Below are positions 56,464 through 64,000 of a stretch of 64,000 nt of DNA, one piece after another. The stretch spans positions 248,001 to 312,000 of the forward strand of contig CAVSID010000004.1 in NCBI GenBank assembly GCA_963727915.1. Reading direction: 5' to 3'. Origin of the DNA: CAWAND01 sp963727915 (lineage in GTDB: Bacteria > Chloroflexota > Anaerolineae > Anaerolineales > E44-bin32). How positions within the stretch are numbered: the first letter of the stretch is position 1; the number at the start of each line of letters is the position of its first letter. Under the pieces are notes generated by a model, which made no database searches, was not told the DNA's origin, and saw only the letters and a program-made list of their open reading frames with translations. Made by a program: the position numbers and the translations under genes.

Positions 56464-57644
56464 TCATCGGTCCACCTCCCCCAACACGATATCGATCGAT
56501 CCGAGGATGGCCACGGCGTCGGCGATTTTCTGACCTTTGCACATTTCGCCCAGGGACGTCAGGTTGATGAATGATGGGGGCCGCACGTGATAGCGCCAGG
56601 GGTTCGGTGAGCCATTGGAAACCACGTAGAAGCCGAGTTCTCCCTTGGGTCCCTCGACGCGGCCGTAGGCTTCGCCGGCCGGCACCCTCACCTGGTAGAC
56701 GGGCTTGCCGGCCTGTATCTCACCGCTGGCCGGCATTTGGTCCAGCACCTGCCGCAAGATGCGCATGCTCTCGCGTATCTCGTCCAACCGGATCAGGTAG
56801 CGATCGTAAACGTCGCCATTGTGATCGCACGGCCACCTTGAAATCGAAAGCGCTCGTAGATCGAATAGGGATCCGCTCGACGAACGTCATAAGGGATGCC
56901 CGAGGCTCGCAGGATAGGGCCGGCGGCCGAGAGGGCCACTGCCCGCTCCGGCGTGAGGACACCCACTCCGATAGCATCTTGAGCGGACGATCTCGTTGTC
57001 GGTCAGGTAGCGGTCGAGTTCATCCACCCGGCGTGGGCAGCCGCTCGAAGACGAGGTCCCGAAGCGTGTCCAGGGCCCCCTCGGGCAGATCCCGGGCGAC
57101 ACCGCCGAAGCGGAAGTAGTTGCACATCATGCGGGAGCCGGCGGTGGCCTCGAAGATATCCAGGACAATCTCACGTTCTTTGATCGCGTACAGGGCTGGC
57201 GTGAAAAAGGCGCCCAAATCGTTGAGCAAGAAACCGATCGACCACATGTGACTGACCAGCCGGGTAAGCTCGGCCATCATGACCCGGATGTAGTCGGCGC
57301 GTTCCGGCGGCGTGATGCCCATCAGCTTCTCGACGGCCAAGGCGTAGCCGAAGTTGTTGCTCATAGAGGTTACGTAGTCCAGCCGATCGGTGAAGGGCAT
57401 GTTCATGATGTAGGTATTGCGTTCGCCGATCTTCTCGTGGTTGCGATGCAAATAGCCCATGACCGGCTCGAGGTCGACGATCGTCTCGCCCTCAAGGGTG
57501 GCGACCATCCTGAAGACGCCGTGGGTCGAAGGATGCTGTGGGCCAAGGTTAACGATCATGCGCTCGGTGTGCAGGCTGTCGTCCTGGCGACCATCATCCG
57601 CCCGGGGCGTCTCTTCCCAAGGCTGGCGTAGAGCCTGGAGTCAC
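56464..57644 (-). CDS. nuoD: NADH-quinone oxidoreductase subunit D (frameshifts)
   Basis: Starts at GTG 57644 overlapping the nuoC stop (GTGA); a shift near 57600 leads into SLHTERMIVNLGPQHPSTHG, the family N-terminus. Further blocks: EPVMGYLHRNHEKIGERNTY, VEKLMGITPPERADYIRVMM, RMMCNYFRFGGVARDLPEG. After shifts near 57030 and 56830 the C-terminus is GEAYGRVEGPKGELGFYVVS and NLTSLGEMCKGQKIADAVAI. About 390 aa. NuoD forms part of the quinone site with NuoB. Its stop overlaps an ATG (ATGA) that opens only a 16-codon frame before nuoI. Confidence 0.87.
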
Positions 57645-58228
57645 CCTTCCGGCAGCCACAAGATCGAGCGCCGCATCCGGAGTACTCTCACGTTCTTGAA
57701 GTGCTCGGTGCGATCTTCGGATCGGTAGACCTTGCCTTCCGGCCAGCGGTTGCCGAACGGTTTGGCTTCTTCGACGTAATAGGCCTCCTGGTAGTCCTTA
57801 CGCATGGGGTGGCCCTCAAAACCGTCCCACATCAGGATACGGCGCAAGTTCGGGTGGCCACGGAATTGAATTCCGAACAGGTCCCAGGCCTCCCGTTCCT
57901 GAAAATCCGCCCCGGGATAGATACTCGACCAGCGAATCGACCACCGGATTCTGGCGTGGGAGCTGAACCTTAAAGACCAAGCGCCGGCCCGCCCTTGGTC
58001 CTATAGGCATGGTAGACGACTTCCATCTTGCCGTCAGGCAGGTAGTCGACACCGGTGACACACGATAGGTAGTCGTAGCCCAGTTCATCGTGCAGCGTCC
58101 TCGGCGAAGGTCAGCAGGCTTTCGGGCGCGACCACATAACCTTCGTAGCCTTGGCGCTCGTCCCGGCTCACAGCCTCGGGAAAACGCTCTTCCACGGAGT
58201 CCAGCGTGCGGTCGGGCTGTTCAGTCAT
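57641..58228 (-). CDS. nuoC: NADH-quinone oxidoreductase subunit C (frameshifts)
   Basis: Starts MTEQPDRTLDSVEERFPEAV, overlapping nuoB by 8 bases. Joined over shifts near 58100, 58000 and 57920: DELGYDYLSCVTGVDYLPDG, RRLVFKVQLPRQNPVVDSLV, then the C-terminal RRILMWDGFEGHPMRKDYQE and a positively charged tail. About 195 aa. NuoC supports docking of the peripheral arm. Confidence 0.85.
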
Positions 58229-58927
58229 AGAACAGGGAGATCCTTGATGGGAGGCCCAAGCTCAGTCTCCTGCCCCGGCGGCTGCGGCCTTGGGCATTGG
58301 CTTGGCAACGGACGTCTGGGCTGGCAGAGCGCAACTCCGGGAAATCGCGCGGATCGATCAGATCCGGCCCCAAGAATGGGCACAGGGATCGGTTCAGAAG
58401 GGACCATGCTTGATACCAGCGAGTATCTCGAATGGGCTGCCGATCGATCTTCTCTTGGAGGGTGATCAGACCCATGCAGCAGCGCCTGGGGCGTCGGCGG
58501 GCAGCCGGGGACGTAGATATCCACCGGCAGGAACTTGTCGATGCCCGACACGACGTTGTAGCCCTCTTTGAACGGGCCGCCCTCCGGAAGCGCAGGCCCC
58601 CATCGCCATGACGTACTTGGGCTCAGGCATCTGGTTGTAGAGCTTGACGATCTGAGGAACCATCTTCTTGGTCACCGTACCTGAGACGATCATCAGATCG
58701 GACTGACGGGGGCTGGGGCGCATCACTTCCATGCCGAAGCGCGCCGTATCGTAGCGGCTGGCCGCCGTGCAGATCATCTCGATGGCGCAGCAGGCCAGGC
58801 CGAACATCATCGGCCACACGGACGATCGGCGACCCCAGTTGTAGATCTTGTCGAGGGTGGTGATGGAGACTTGACCCCGGAGCTCGTCTGGGATAGGGAT
58901 GTCCGGGTTGAAAAGATCTTCGGTCAT
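58221..58927 (-). CDS. nuoB: NADH-quinone oxidoreductase subunit B (frameshifts)
   Basis: From ATG 58927 (MTEDLFNPDIPIPDELRGQV). N2-cluster ligands: FGLACCAIEMICTAASRYD (tandem Cys), then VMAMGACAS and YVPGCPPTPQALLHG. Shifts near 58595 and 58460. The C-terminus is longer than usual (~235 aa total). It is the first gene of the nuoBCDI run; no nuoA precedes it. Confidence 0.87.
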
Positions 58928-59121
58928 CCGGTTGGGACCTCCTCCCCGGGCACGCTGAGATGTGCGGTGGTCATGACCACCTGGCACAGTGACGGCCAAC
59001 CCGTGGTCGGGACCTGGGGGTTCATCCTGGGTGGGACTTGGGCGTGGAGTCGTCGCGTGCATGTCGATCCAGCATCACGGCCTATACGACCCGGGCGCCC
59101 ACCCTCGGATTAGCGGTGTGG

Positions 59122-59152
59122 ATTATACCATCCGGCTCAACCCGGCTGTCAA
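59122..59152 (-). promoter_or_regulatory. Promoter of nuoBCDI
   Basis: Minus strand: consensus -35 TTGACA (59147-59152) and consensus -10 TATAAT (59122-59127), with a long 19-bp spacer. It leaves a leader of about 190 nt before nuoB, in which I see no gene. Confidence 0.6.
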
Positions 59153-59221
59153 GAAGCCTGCGCCCCCAACGCTTTCGCCGTCATCCGATCGTCGTCTGCC
59201 AGCGCACAAGTCAGGCACAAA

Positions 59222-59250
59222 TTGACACACATCTCGAATGCTGATAAACT
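59222..59250 (+). promoter_or_regulatory. Promoter of erpA
   Basis: Plus strand: -35 TTGACA (59222-59227), 17-bp spacer, -10 TAAACT (59245-59250), 58 bases upstream of the start codon; divergent from the nuo promoter 70 bp away. Confidence 0.65.
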
Positions 59251-59307
59251 CAACCCAACTTAGTCGAAGCCCCAAGGTAGCGGGGCACGGTGCAGAGGTG
59301 AAGTGTC

Positions 59308-59736
59308 ATGACCATGACGTCAGTAACCATTGAAGATGACACCACCCAGGTGGAGAGCGGTGTCAGCCTGACCGACGCAGCTGCAGGCCGCGTGCGGGCG
59401 CTCATCGAAGAGAAGAACCTGGCAGGGCACGCCCTTCGTGTATTCGTCTCAGGTGGCGGCTGTTCTGGCCTCCAATACGGGATGGCTCTTGAAGGCCAGC
59501 CTCGCGAGACCGATTTGCGCTATACATTCGATGGCGTCGACGTGGTGATCGATCCGCAATCGATCAACTACCTTCACGGGGCCACAATCGACTACATCGA
59601 CGATTTGATGGGGGGCGGATTCAAGATCGAAAACCCCAACGCTGTGTCTTCCTGCGGGTGCGGTCACTCGTTTCGCACCTCGAACACCGGGGGAGCCACA
59701 GAAGCTGGTGCTGGAGCGGGCAGCTGCAACTGCTGA
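59308..59736 (+). CDS. erpA: A-type iron-sulphur cluster carrier (ErpA/HesB/IscA family)
   Basis: 142 aa, intact. The three cluster Cys are in GGGCSGLQYGMAL and SSCGCGHSF. The fold is otherwise standard (SLTDAAAGRVRALIEEKNLA; VVIDPQSINYLHGATIDYID). Both ends are extended by low-complexity residues (GGATEAGAGAGSCNC adds one or two further Cys). It delivers Fe-S clusters to apoproteins and stands divergently next to nuoBCDI, a Fe-S-rich client. Confidence 0.9.
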   Translation: MTMTSVTIEDDTTQVESGVSLTDAAAGRVRALIEEKNLAGHALRVFVSGGGCSGLQYGMALEGQPRETDLRYTFDGVDVVIDPQSINYLHGATIDYIDDLMGGGFKIENPNAVSSCGCGHSFRTSNTGGATEAGAGAGSCNC

Positions 59737-59786
59737 GCCAAGGCAGCGGCCCACGCTACAGCTGAACGACCAATAGGAACGATGAG

Positions 59787-59814
59787 CAGGCCGCTGGTCG
59801 GCCTGTTCTTTTTT
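59787..59814 (+). terminator. Intrinsic terminator after erpA
   Basis: Stem CAGGCCG/CGGCCTG with a CTGGT loop is followed by TTCTTTTTT. A strong canonical terminator. Confidence 0.88.
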
Positions 59815-59845
59815 CCCCCGTCACATCCTGGTGGAGGACGCCACG

Positions 59846-60230
59846 ATGGAGAGATTTTCCCGCCTTTTCACGCCGGAAGAGGCGAATGCCGTCTTGCCTG
59901 AAGTCCGCCCCCTGCTGGCCGAGGCCTTGGCAGCTCGCCAGGTCATCCTGCGTCTTAAGCCCGAGCTGGAGACGACACTCGAAAAGGCGTTGGGCAACGG
60001 CCACAACATTGAATCATCGGAGCTGCTGGATGCCTTCGACCGCGTCAAGACGGCTCTGAAGGAAATCCAGTCACTGGGGGTGTTGGTCAAGGATGTGAAC
60101 TCGGGGCTGTTGGATTTCCCTTCCCTGCGGCAAGGGAAGAATCGTCTTTCTGTGCTGGCGATATGACGAGCCCAGTGTGGGTTTCTGGCACGATCTGGAT
60201 GCAGGCTTCGCCGGAAGGCAGCCCATCTAG
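59846..60230 (+). CDS. DUF2203 family protein (one frameshift)
   Basis: Starts MERFSRLFTPEEANAVLPEV, the typical DUF2203 opening, with GGAGG 8 bases upstream. The straight frame ends at 60166; a one-base shift near 60130 restores IVFLCWRYDEPSVGFWHDLD and AGFAGRQPI, the conserved C-terminus, with stop 60228-60230. About 127 aa, helical. Function unknown. Confidence 0.82.
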
Positions 60231-60236
60231 GCTGCG

Positions 60237-60836
60237 CTAACCGCCGCGCAAGAACGAAACTACGATTCCAAACAGGCCGATCACCAGCAGGCCCATGATG
60301 GCGATCACGGGCGGAAAGCCGGTCGCGGGCCCCGCTATCGGGCGTGCCACCGTCGGCTGAACCACGGGGGCTGCCGGCGTAAAGGTCGGCAAGACGGGTC
60401 GGCGTTACGTTGAGCAGATTGAACTGGGCGGCCAGGGTGGGGTTGATCGTAGCCGTGATCTGGGGCGTCGGTGTAGGCGGGGGCTCGACGATCGGAAGGA
60501 AGCCCTGCCCCTGCAGGATCACCAGGTTGGCATATACCCAACCCACATTTCCGGGCACGCCTGGAGTACTGGATTTCGATCCAATCCCCACCGATCGATC
60601 GTCCGAGTGCAGGGACGACCTGGCCCTGCAGCAGAACACCGATCAGCTCATAGGGCGACGTGCCGGGCCCCGAACGCACATTGACGAAGTCGCCCGGCAC
60701 CAGGATCATCGGCCCCGCCGGCGTCCCGGTCACCGTCGGTTGAGCCTGCAGCCTCGGGCCATCGGCCTCACCGGAACCGAAGGCCAGCAACAGACCCGCC
60801 CGAAAGCAGAAGAACCAGCCAAACCAGCTTATTCAA
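60237..60836 (-). CDS. SH3b-domain protein with C-terminal membrane tail (frameshifts)
   Basis: TTG start at 60836 (NKLVWLVLLLS), a signal-like segment, then a bacterial SH3 domain FVNVRSGPGTSPYELIGVLL, QGQVVPALGRSIGGDWIEIQ and, after a shift near 60560, GWVYANLVILQG. A Pro-rich linker and, after another shift near 60395, a C-terminal TM (VIAIMGLLVIGLFGIVVSFL) follow. About 200 aa. Probably a cell-wall-binding protein. A minus-strand TATAAT at 60881-60886 may be its -10. Confidence 0.68.
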
Positions 60837-60935
60837 GACGGTCTTCCATCTCCCGAATATTGTCGTCCCAAGCGGGGCGCATTATACTATGCAGGTCGGT
60901 TGACCCGTGCATCATCGAGGCCGAAACGGAAAGCC

Positions 60936-61526
60936 ATGGAACAACGCGTCTTCCACGGGGACCTCGCGCCCGAAGATCTGGCCCAGGCCCTGGTTGGCGA
61001 ATTCGACCAGGCAGGTTACCAGGTCCAAACGCTGGGGGATCCCGACCACCTCGTTGTCCAGATCGCCAGCCCCGCCTTCCGGACTTCGGGAGGCCAGACA
61101 TCCATCACGGTCCATCTGCTCGAGATCGAGGACGGGGTGATGGCCCGTTTGGGCCAGCAGGCCTGGATGGGCGTGGCCGCCAGCCTGGGGGTGACTGCGC
61201 TGGCGGCGTTGAGGAATCCGTTTACGCTGATCGGACGCCTGGACGATCTGGCACAGGACATCACTTCGCTGCAGCTCACCGAGCGAATCTGGGACTGCAT
61301 GGAACGAACTGCCAAGAGCCTGGGAGCATCCCACGAGATCTCCGAAGCCCTGCGGCGCGTGACTTGCCCTTACTGCGGAAGCGCCAATCCCGTCGGGGCG
61401 CCAAGCTGCGTTGCTTGCGGCGCCCCCATGGGCGAGATGCAACCCTCGGCCTGCACCAAATGCGGCCAAGTCCTCATGGCAGGTGAAACCACCTGCCCGG
61501 AATGCGGCGAGCCGGTGGCGGCCTGA
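60936..61526 (+). CDS. Protein with C-terminal double zinc ribbon
   Basis: 196 aa from ATG 60936. The N-terminal ~130 residues are a soluble alpha/beta domain (LAQALVGEFDQAGYQVQTLG; VMARLGQQAWMGVAASLGVT with one hydrophobic stretch). The C-terminus has two ribbons: CPYCGSANPVGAPSCVACGA and CTKCGQVLMAGETTCPECGE. No enzymatic motif is visible; family not recognised. Confidence 0.7.
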   Translation: MEQRVFHGDLAPEDLAQALVGEFDQAGYQVQTLGDPDHLVVQIASPAFRTSGGQTSITVHLLEIEDGVMARLGQQAWMGVAASLGVTALAALRNPFTLIGRLDDLAQDITSLQLTERIWDCMERTAKSLGASHEISEALRRVTCPYCGSANPVGAPSCVACGAPMGEMQPSACTKCGQVLMAGETTCPECGEPVAA

Positions 61527-61696
61527 AGGCAATCCTCTCGCCTCGCCGGGCCAGTTGCCCCTGACTACGACCGTTTGACAGCTGAGCAATCGGCTCTGAG
61601 CACCGAGCGCAGAGCGAGGTCCCCCTTCTCTTCGCAGCCGGTCCTGCCAATCGGAAGCCAGGGCAAACCGAAGGAGTCGACTGGTCGTTCGCCAGC

Positions 61697-61714
61697 TTGT
61701 GAAATCCTTCACAA
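61697..61714. promoter_or_regulatory. Rex/CRP-like palindrome, copy 4
   Basis: TTGTGAAATCCTTCACAA has 7-base arms and a 4-base spacer, an exact match to the Rex consensus TTGTGAA-N4-TTCACAA, but it lies between convergent genes 30 bases from a stop codon. Confidence 0.45.
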
Positions 61715-61744
61715 ACCGGGTGCGTGTCGCATTGGGTCTTAGAA

Positions 61745-63194
61745 TCAGCGTTGGGCGGTGGCGCCGGGGGCCGTCGGAGAGTTGAAGAAATTGTAGGTGG
61801 CACGGGATAAGTCCGCCACAAGTTCAGAGGCAGGGTTCCAGATCATTTCTTGTTGGTCCCACAGATAGACGGTAATCACATAGTCGCCAGCTGAGGTGTA
61901 GACGATCCCGCTGTCACCCAGCCACTGCAGAGGTGAGTCGGTCCAGCCGTGCTTGTGGGCCACTTCGGTGCCGTCCGGCACACCGGCCTCGATCAGCACG
62001 CCAATCTTGTTCTGCACCATCAGGTCGAGGATCGCCTGGCATTCATTGGGTGAAAGCTCGCTGGGGAAGGCGGCCAGCAGCGCCCCACCCCCTTTGCTGC
62101 AGCGGTAGAGATCGGCCATCAGCGCGCCCATCTGCGTGGCTGTGGTCTGGTTGTAGGGGTCAGGATGCGTATTGATGTCGCTGCGGGAGTTGCCCGGCGT
62201 CTGGTAGTGCTTCAGCAGCTGGGAACCAAGGCGAAAGTAGCCGGCGATGAAAGTGCTGTCGAGACCCAGGGCCTGCATAGTGTCGGTGACCTTCAGCGGT
62301 CCCTGGAAACGATCCATTTGCTCCATCAGGGCGTCGGCGCTGTCGTTACCGGACAAGGTCAGCATATCCTTGAGCCAACCCTGAGCCTCAGAGCTCAGCG
62401 GCGGGTCGAAGTAGCGATAGAAGCTGATGGCGATGGGGACCTTGATCGTCGAGCCGGCCGTGATGGCCACATCGGGTTCCCCGGGAAGGTCCTCGCCGTT
62501 CAGGTTGAGCACGTGAAGGTCCTCGCCGGTCCTCAGATCCATCACATAGATATCCGCCAGACCGTTGAACTGCTGGACCTGGAGGATTTGTTTGAGCAGC
62601 GTGCCCAGTGTGGCCAGGCTGGGCCGGCCGGGCTGGCTGTCGACCACAGGCAGTGTGATCTGCCGATCGCTTGGCTGGTTGAGGGCCTCGCCGATCAGCT
62701 CGGATGCCCGCGGCTAACGTCCAGCACCTTGCCCGAACTGCCTGGCTCGAATTGGGTCGTGCCGGGAACTGGGCGTGGCGGGAGCGGCGGTTGATCATAG
62801 CGCGCCCCAACATCCTTGAGGAAGGTTTCCAGCTCTAGATTCTGAGATATTCGGATCGAATTGGGACGTTGGTGGGCTCGCCCGGCCTATTCCACAGGTA
62901 GTCCCAGAAGCCGGACCAGAAGCCCGGCCCGGTTCGGTCAAGCTCGGCCGCCGCCATCATGGCTTCCGTGTCCAACCTGAAGCCGATTTGCGACGGGTTG
63001 AGCAGGATCAGTTGGTCGCCGTAGAACAGCTCTACTGGCGTGCTGTAGGTCTGCGCAAGGCGTTCCAGCGCCGCGGGCTGATCCAGCCCGCCCACCGGCA
63101 CTCCGGCCACCGAAAGCCCTTCCGGCATGGTTGCACGCTGCCGGCTGTAGAGTACCAGCTCGACGAAGAAAAGAACAACGGCAGCCAGAAGCAT
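61745..63194 (-). CDS. PG-binding_4 / class A beta-lactamase-like serine hydrolase (frameshifts)
   Basis: One TM at the N-terminus (MLLAAVVLFFVELVLYSRQR), then a PG_binding_4/VanW-type segment (GLSVAGVPVGGLDQPAALER), then after shifts near 62840 and 62710 a beta-lactamase-fold domain: S-x-x-K in AGSTIKVPIAISFY, SGNDS as the S-D-N loop, and KHGWTDS at the K-T-G position. About 480 aa. It could be a peptidoglycan hydrolase or a broad esterase as easily as a beta-lactamase. An upstream minus-strand TATACT (63259-63264) may be the -10; the true start is uncertain. Confidence 0.72.
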
Positions 63195-63350
63195 GCCGAT
63201 GGAAACCCAGCGAAGGAGATTGGGGCCACGATCTACGCATAGGACATCACAGCCAGGCAGTATAACATAGCCGGCCAGGGGCCCCTGTTCGGGGCCTGGC
63301 TGGCATGCTGTCTCATCTAGCGCACGCCGATTCTTGCCTCAGAATGACGC

Positions 63351-64000
63351 TCAGCCGAGGGCGTCGAACTGGGCTCGGAGTTTGTCGTGAGGTCACCTGG
63401 TAATCCTGCAGGCGGCACCCGCTCCTTCTCGACGACGTCCTTGGGGGCGCGCTCGGCGAAGGGCCCGGAAAGCAGGCCTTCCAGCCGCTCAATCTGGCCC
63501 CTGGATTTCGGCCATCTCCGCCTCAGCCGTCGGCGTTCGATATCCACATCGAACAGATCGGCCGACGGCAGGAAGATCTCAACGCTGCCGACCACCAGTG
63601 GGACTGGCCTGCTCGGGCACTCGTCCACTTGCTCACGAATCTCCAGTCGGTCGGGGTCGATGTGCGCCAGCGCGCACAGGGTCTCTCGCTGGGACTCGAA
63701 GAGCGCCGACTGATCCACCGGCCTGGATCAAGGCGGCAATCTGACGTGAGGGCTCCACGCCCCGCTCCGAACGCAGATTGCGCACTGCCCGGATCGCCGC
63801 CATCACGCTTTCGAAGGTCTGGATGGCATCTTCTTCCCCGGCTTCCGCCGTCGGGTGCCTGCGGCCAGCCGGCCACGATCAGCGCGTCTTCCCAGCCGCT
63901 CTGCGGGCCGAAATCCCTGTGCCTGAGCCTGGCAGGCAGCCTTGAGGTGCCCCCACAAGGCCTCGGTCACAAATGGCGTGAACGGATGCAGCAGGCGAAG
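63351..64000 (-). CDS. valS: Valyl-tRNA synthetase, C-terminal part (runs off the window; frameshifts)
   Basis: Anticodon-binding and C-terminal coiled-coil portion of ValRS. Visible: HPFTPFVTEALWGHLK, TFESVMAAIRAVRNLRSERG, ESQRETLCALAHIDPDRLEI, VPLVVGSVEIFLPSADLFDV, and the arm QIERLEGLLSGPFAERAPKD followed by VVEKERV, ending QVTSDKLRAQFDALG. Shifts near 63900, 63850, 63720, 63510 and 63380. The catalytic domain lies beyond the window edge. Confidence 0.85.

Noticed and set aside
57641..58228. TGA codons inside nuoC and other broken genes as selenocysteine codons
   Set aside because: In those genes the conserved protein continues in a different frame, so the TGAs are consequences of frameshifts; only the selD TGA is in frame on both sides and at a Cys/Sec position.

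Overview
The window looks like a chromosomal contig of a Chloroflexota bacterium (Anaerolineae-like). GC is high, exported proteins carry Thr/Pro-rich linkers, there are many GAF-domain sensors, and the gene set includes an LDH-type malate dehydrogenase, a fused gamma-alpha 2-oxoacid:ferredoxin oxidoreductase, PSP1 and DUF2203 proteins. This assignment is inference from gene content; no 16S or marker search was possible.

Layout. 1-5630 (+): a LIV-type branched-chain amino acid ABC transporter operon. 5723-9096 (+): an ornithine cyclodeaminase-like protein, an FAD amine oxidoreductase and CinA. 9215-20713: an 11.5 kb integrated element in a tRNA-Gly(CCC) gene. It is bounded by a 40-bp perfect direct repeat and carries a truncated tyrosine integrase (+) and a minus-strand module: small regulators, a PrimPol-helicase, an iteron cluster resembling an origin, small coupled genes, two exported proteins and an orphan tail tape-measure gene. 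21017-22927: a GT-C-like membrane protein. 23071-36065 (+): a signalling cluster of response regulators, three GAF sensor proteins, a ParA ATPase, a PAS/GAF histidine kinase and a threonine synthase whose frame runs into a REC domain. 36088-39655 (+): an EamA exporter, ornithine carbamoyltransferase and pyruvate kinase. 39755-45504 (-): a membrane protein, an EamA exporter, and korB-korA behind their GntR regulator. 45681-48204 (+): a DUF218 protein, an HD hydrolase and a LysM protein. 48291-55721 (-): malate dehydrogenase, a selenocysteine-containing SelD, a metal-receptor-like protein, an S51-like protein, a PIG-L deacetylase, PSP1, Mrp and a Cys-rich protein. 55810-58927 (-): nuoBCDI. 59308-64000: ErpA, DUF2203, SH3, zinc-ribbon, a beta-lactamase-fold protein and the 3' part of valS.

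The most interesting parts are the tRNA-integrated element, with a primase-helicase next to 12 copies of a 7-bp iteron core; SelD, where an in-frame UGA at codon 35 is followed by a good bacterial SECIS hairpin; the ParA/GAF/kinase cluster; the ThrC-REC continuous frame; and four copies of a Rex/CRP-like TTGTGA palindrome.

Caution. Many clearly conserved genes are broken by single-base frameshifts, often at homopolymers. Neighbouring stretches (6.8-9.1, 21.0-28.1, 41.9-45.5 and 47.1-49.2 kb) are clean. I treat most broken genes as real genes with probable sequence errors and give the full merged span. The integrase, by contrast, looks genuinely truncated because its 3' part is replaced by unrelated coding sequence.
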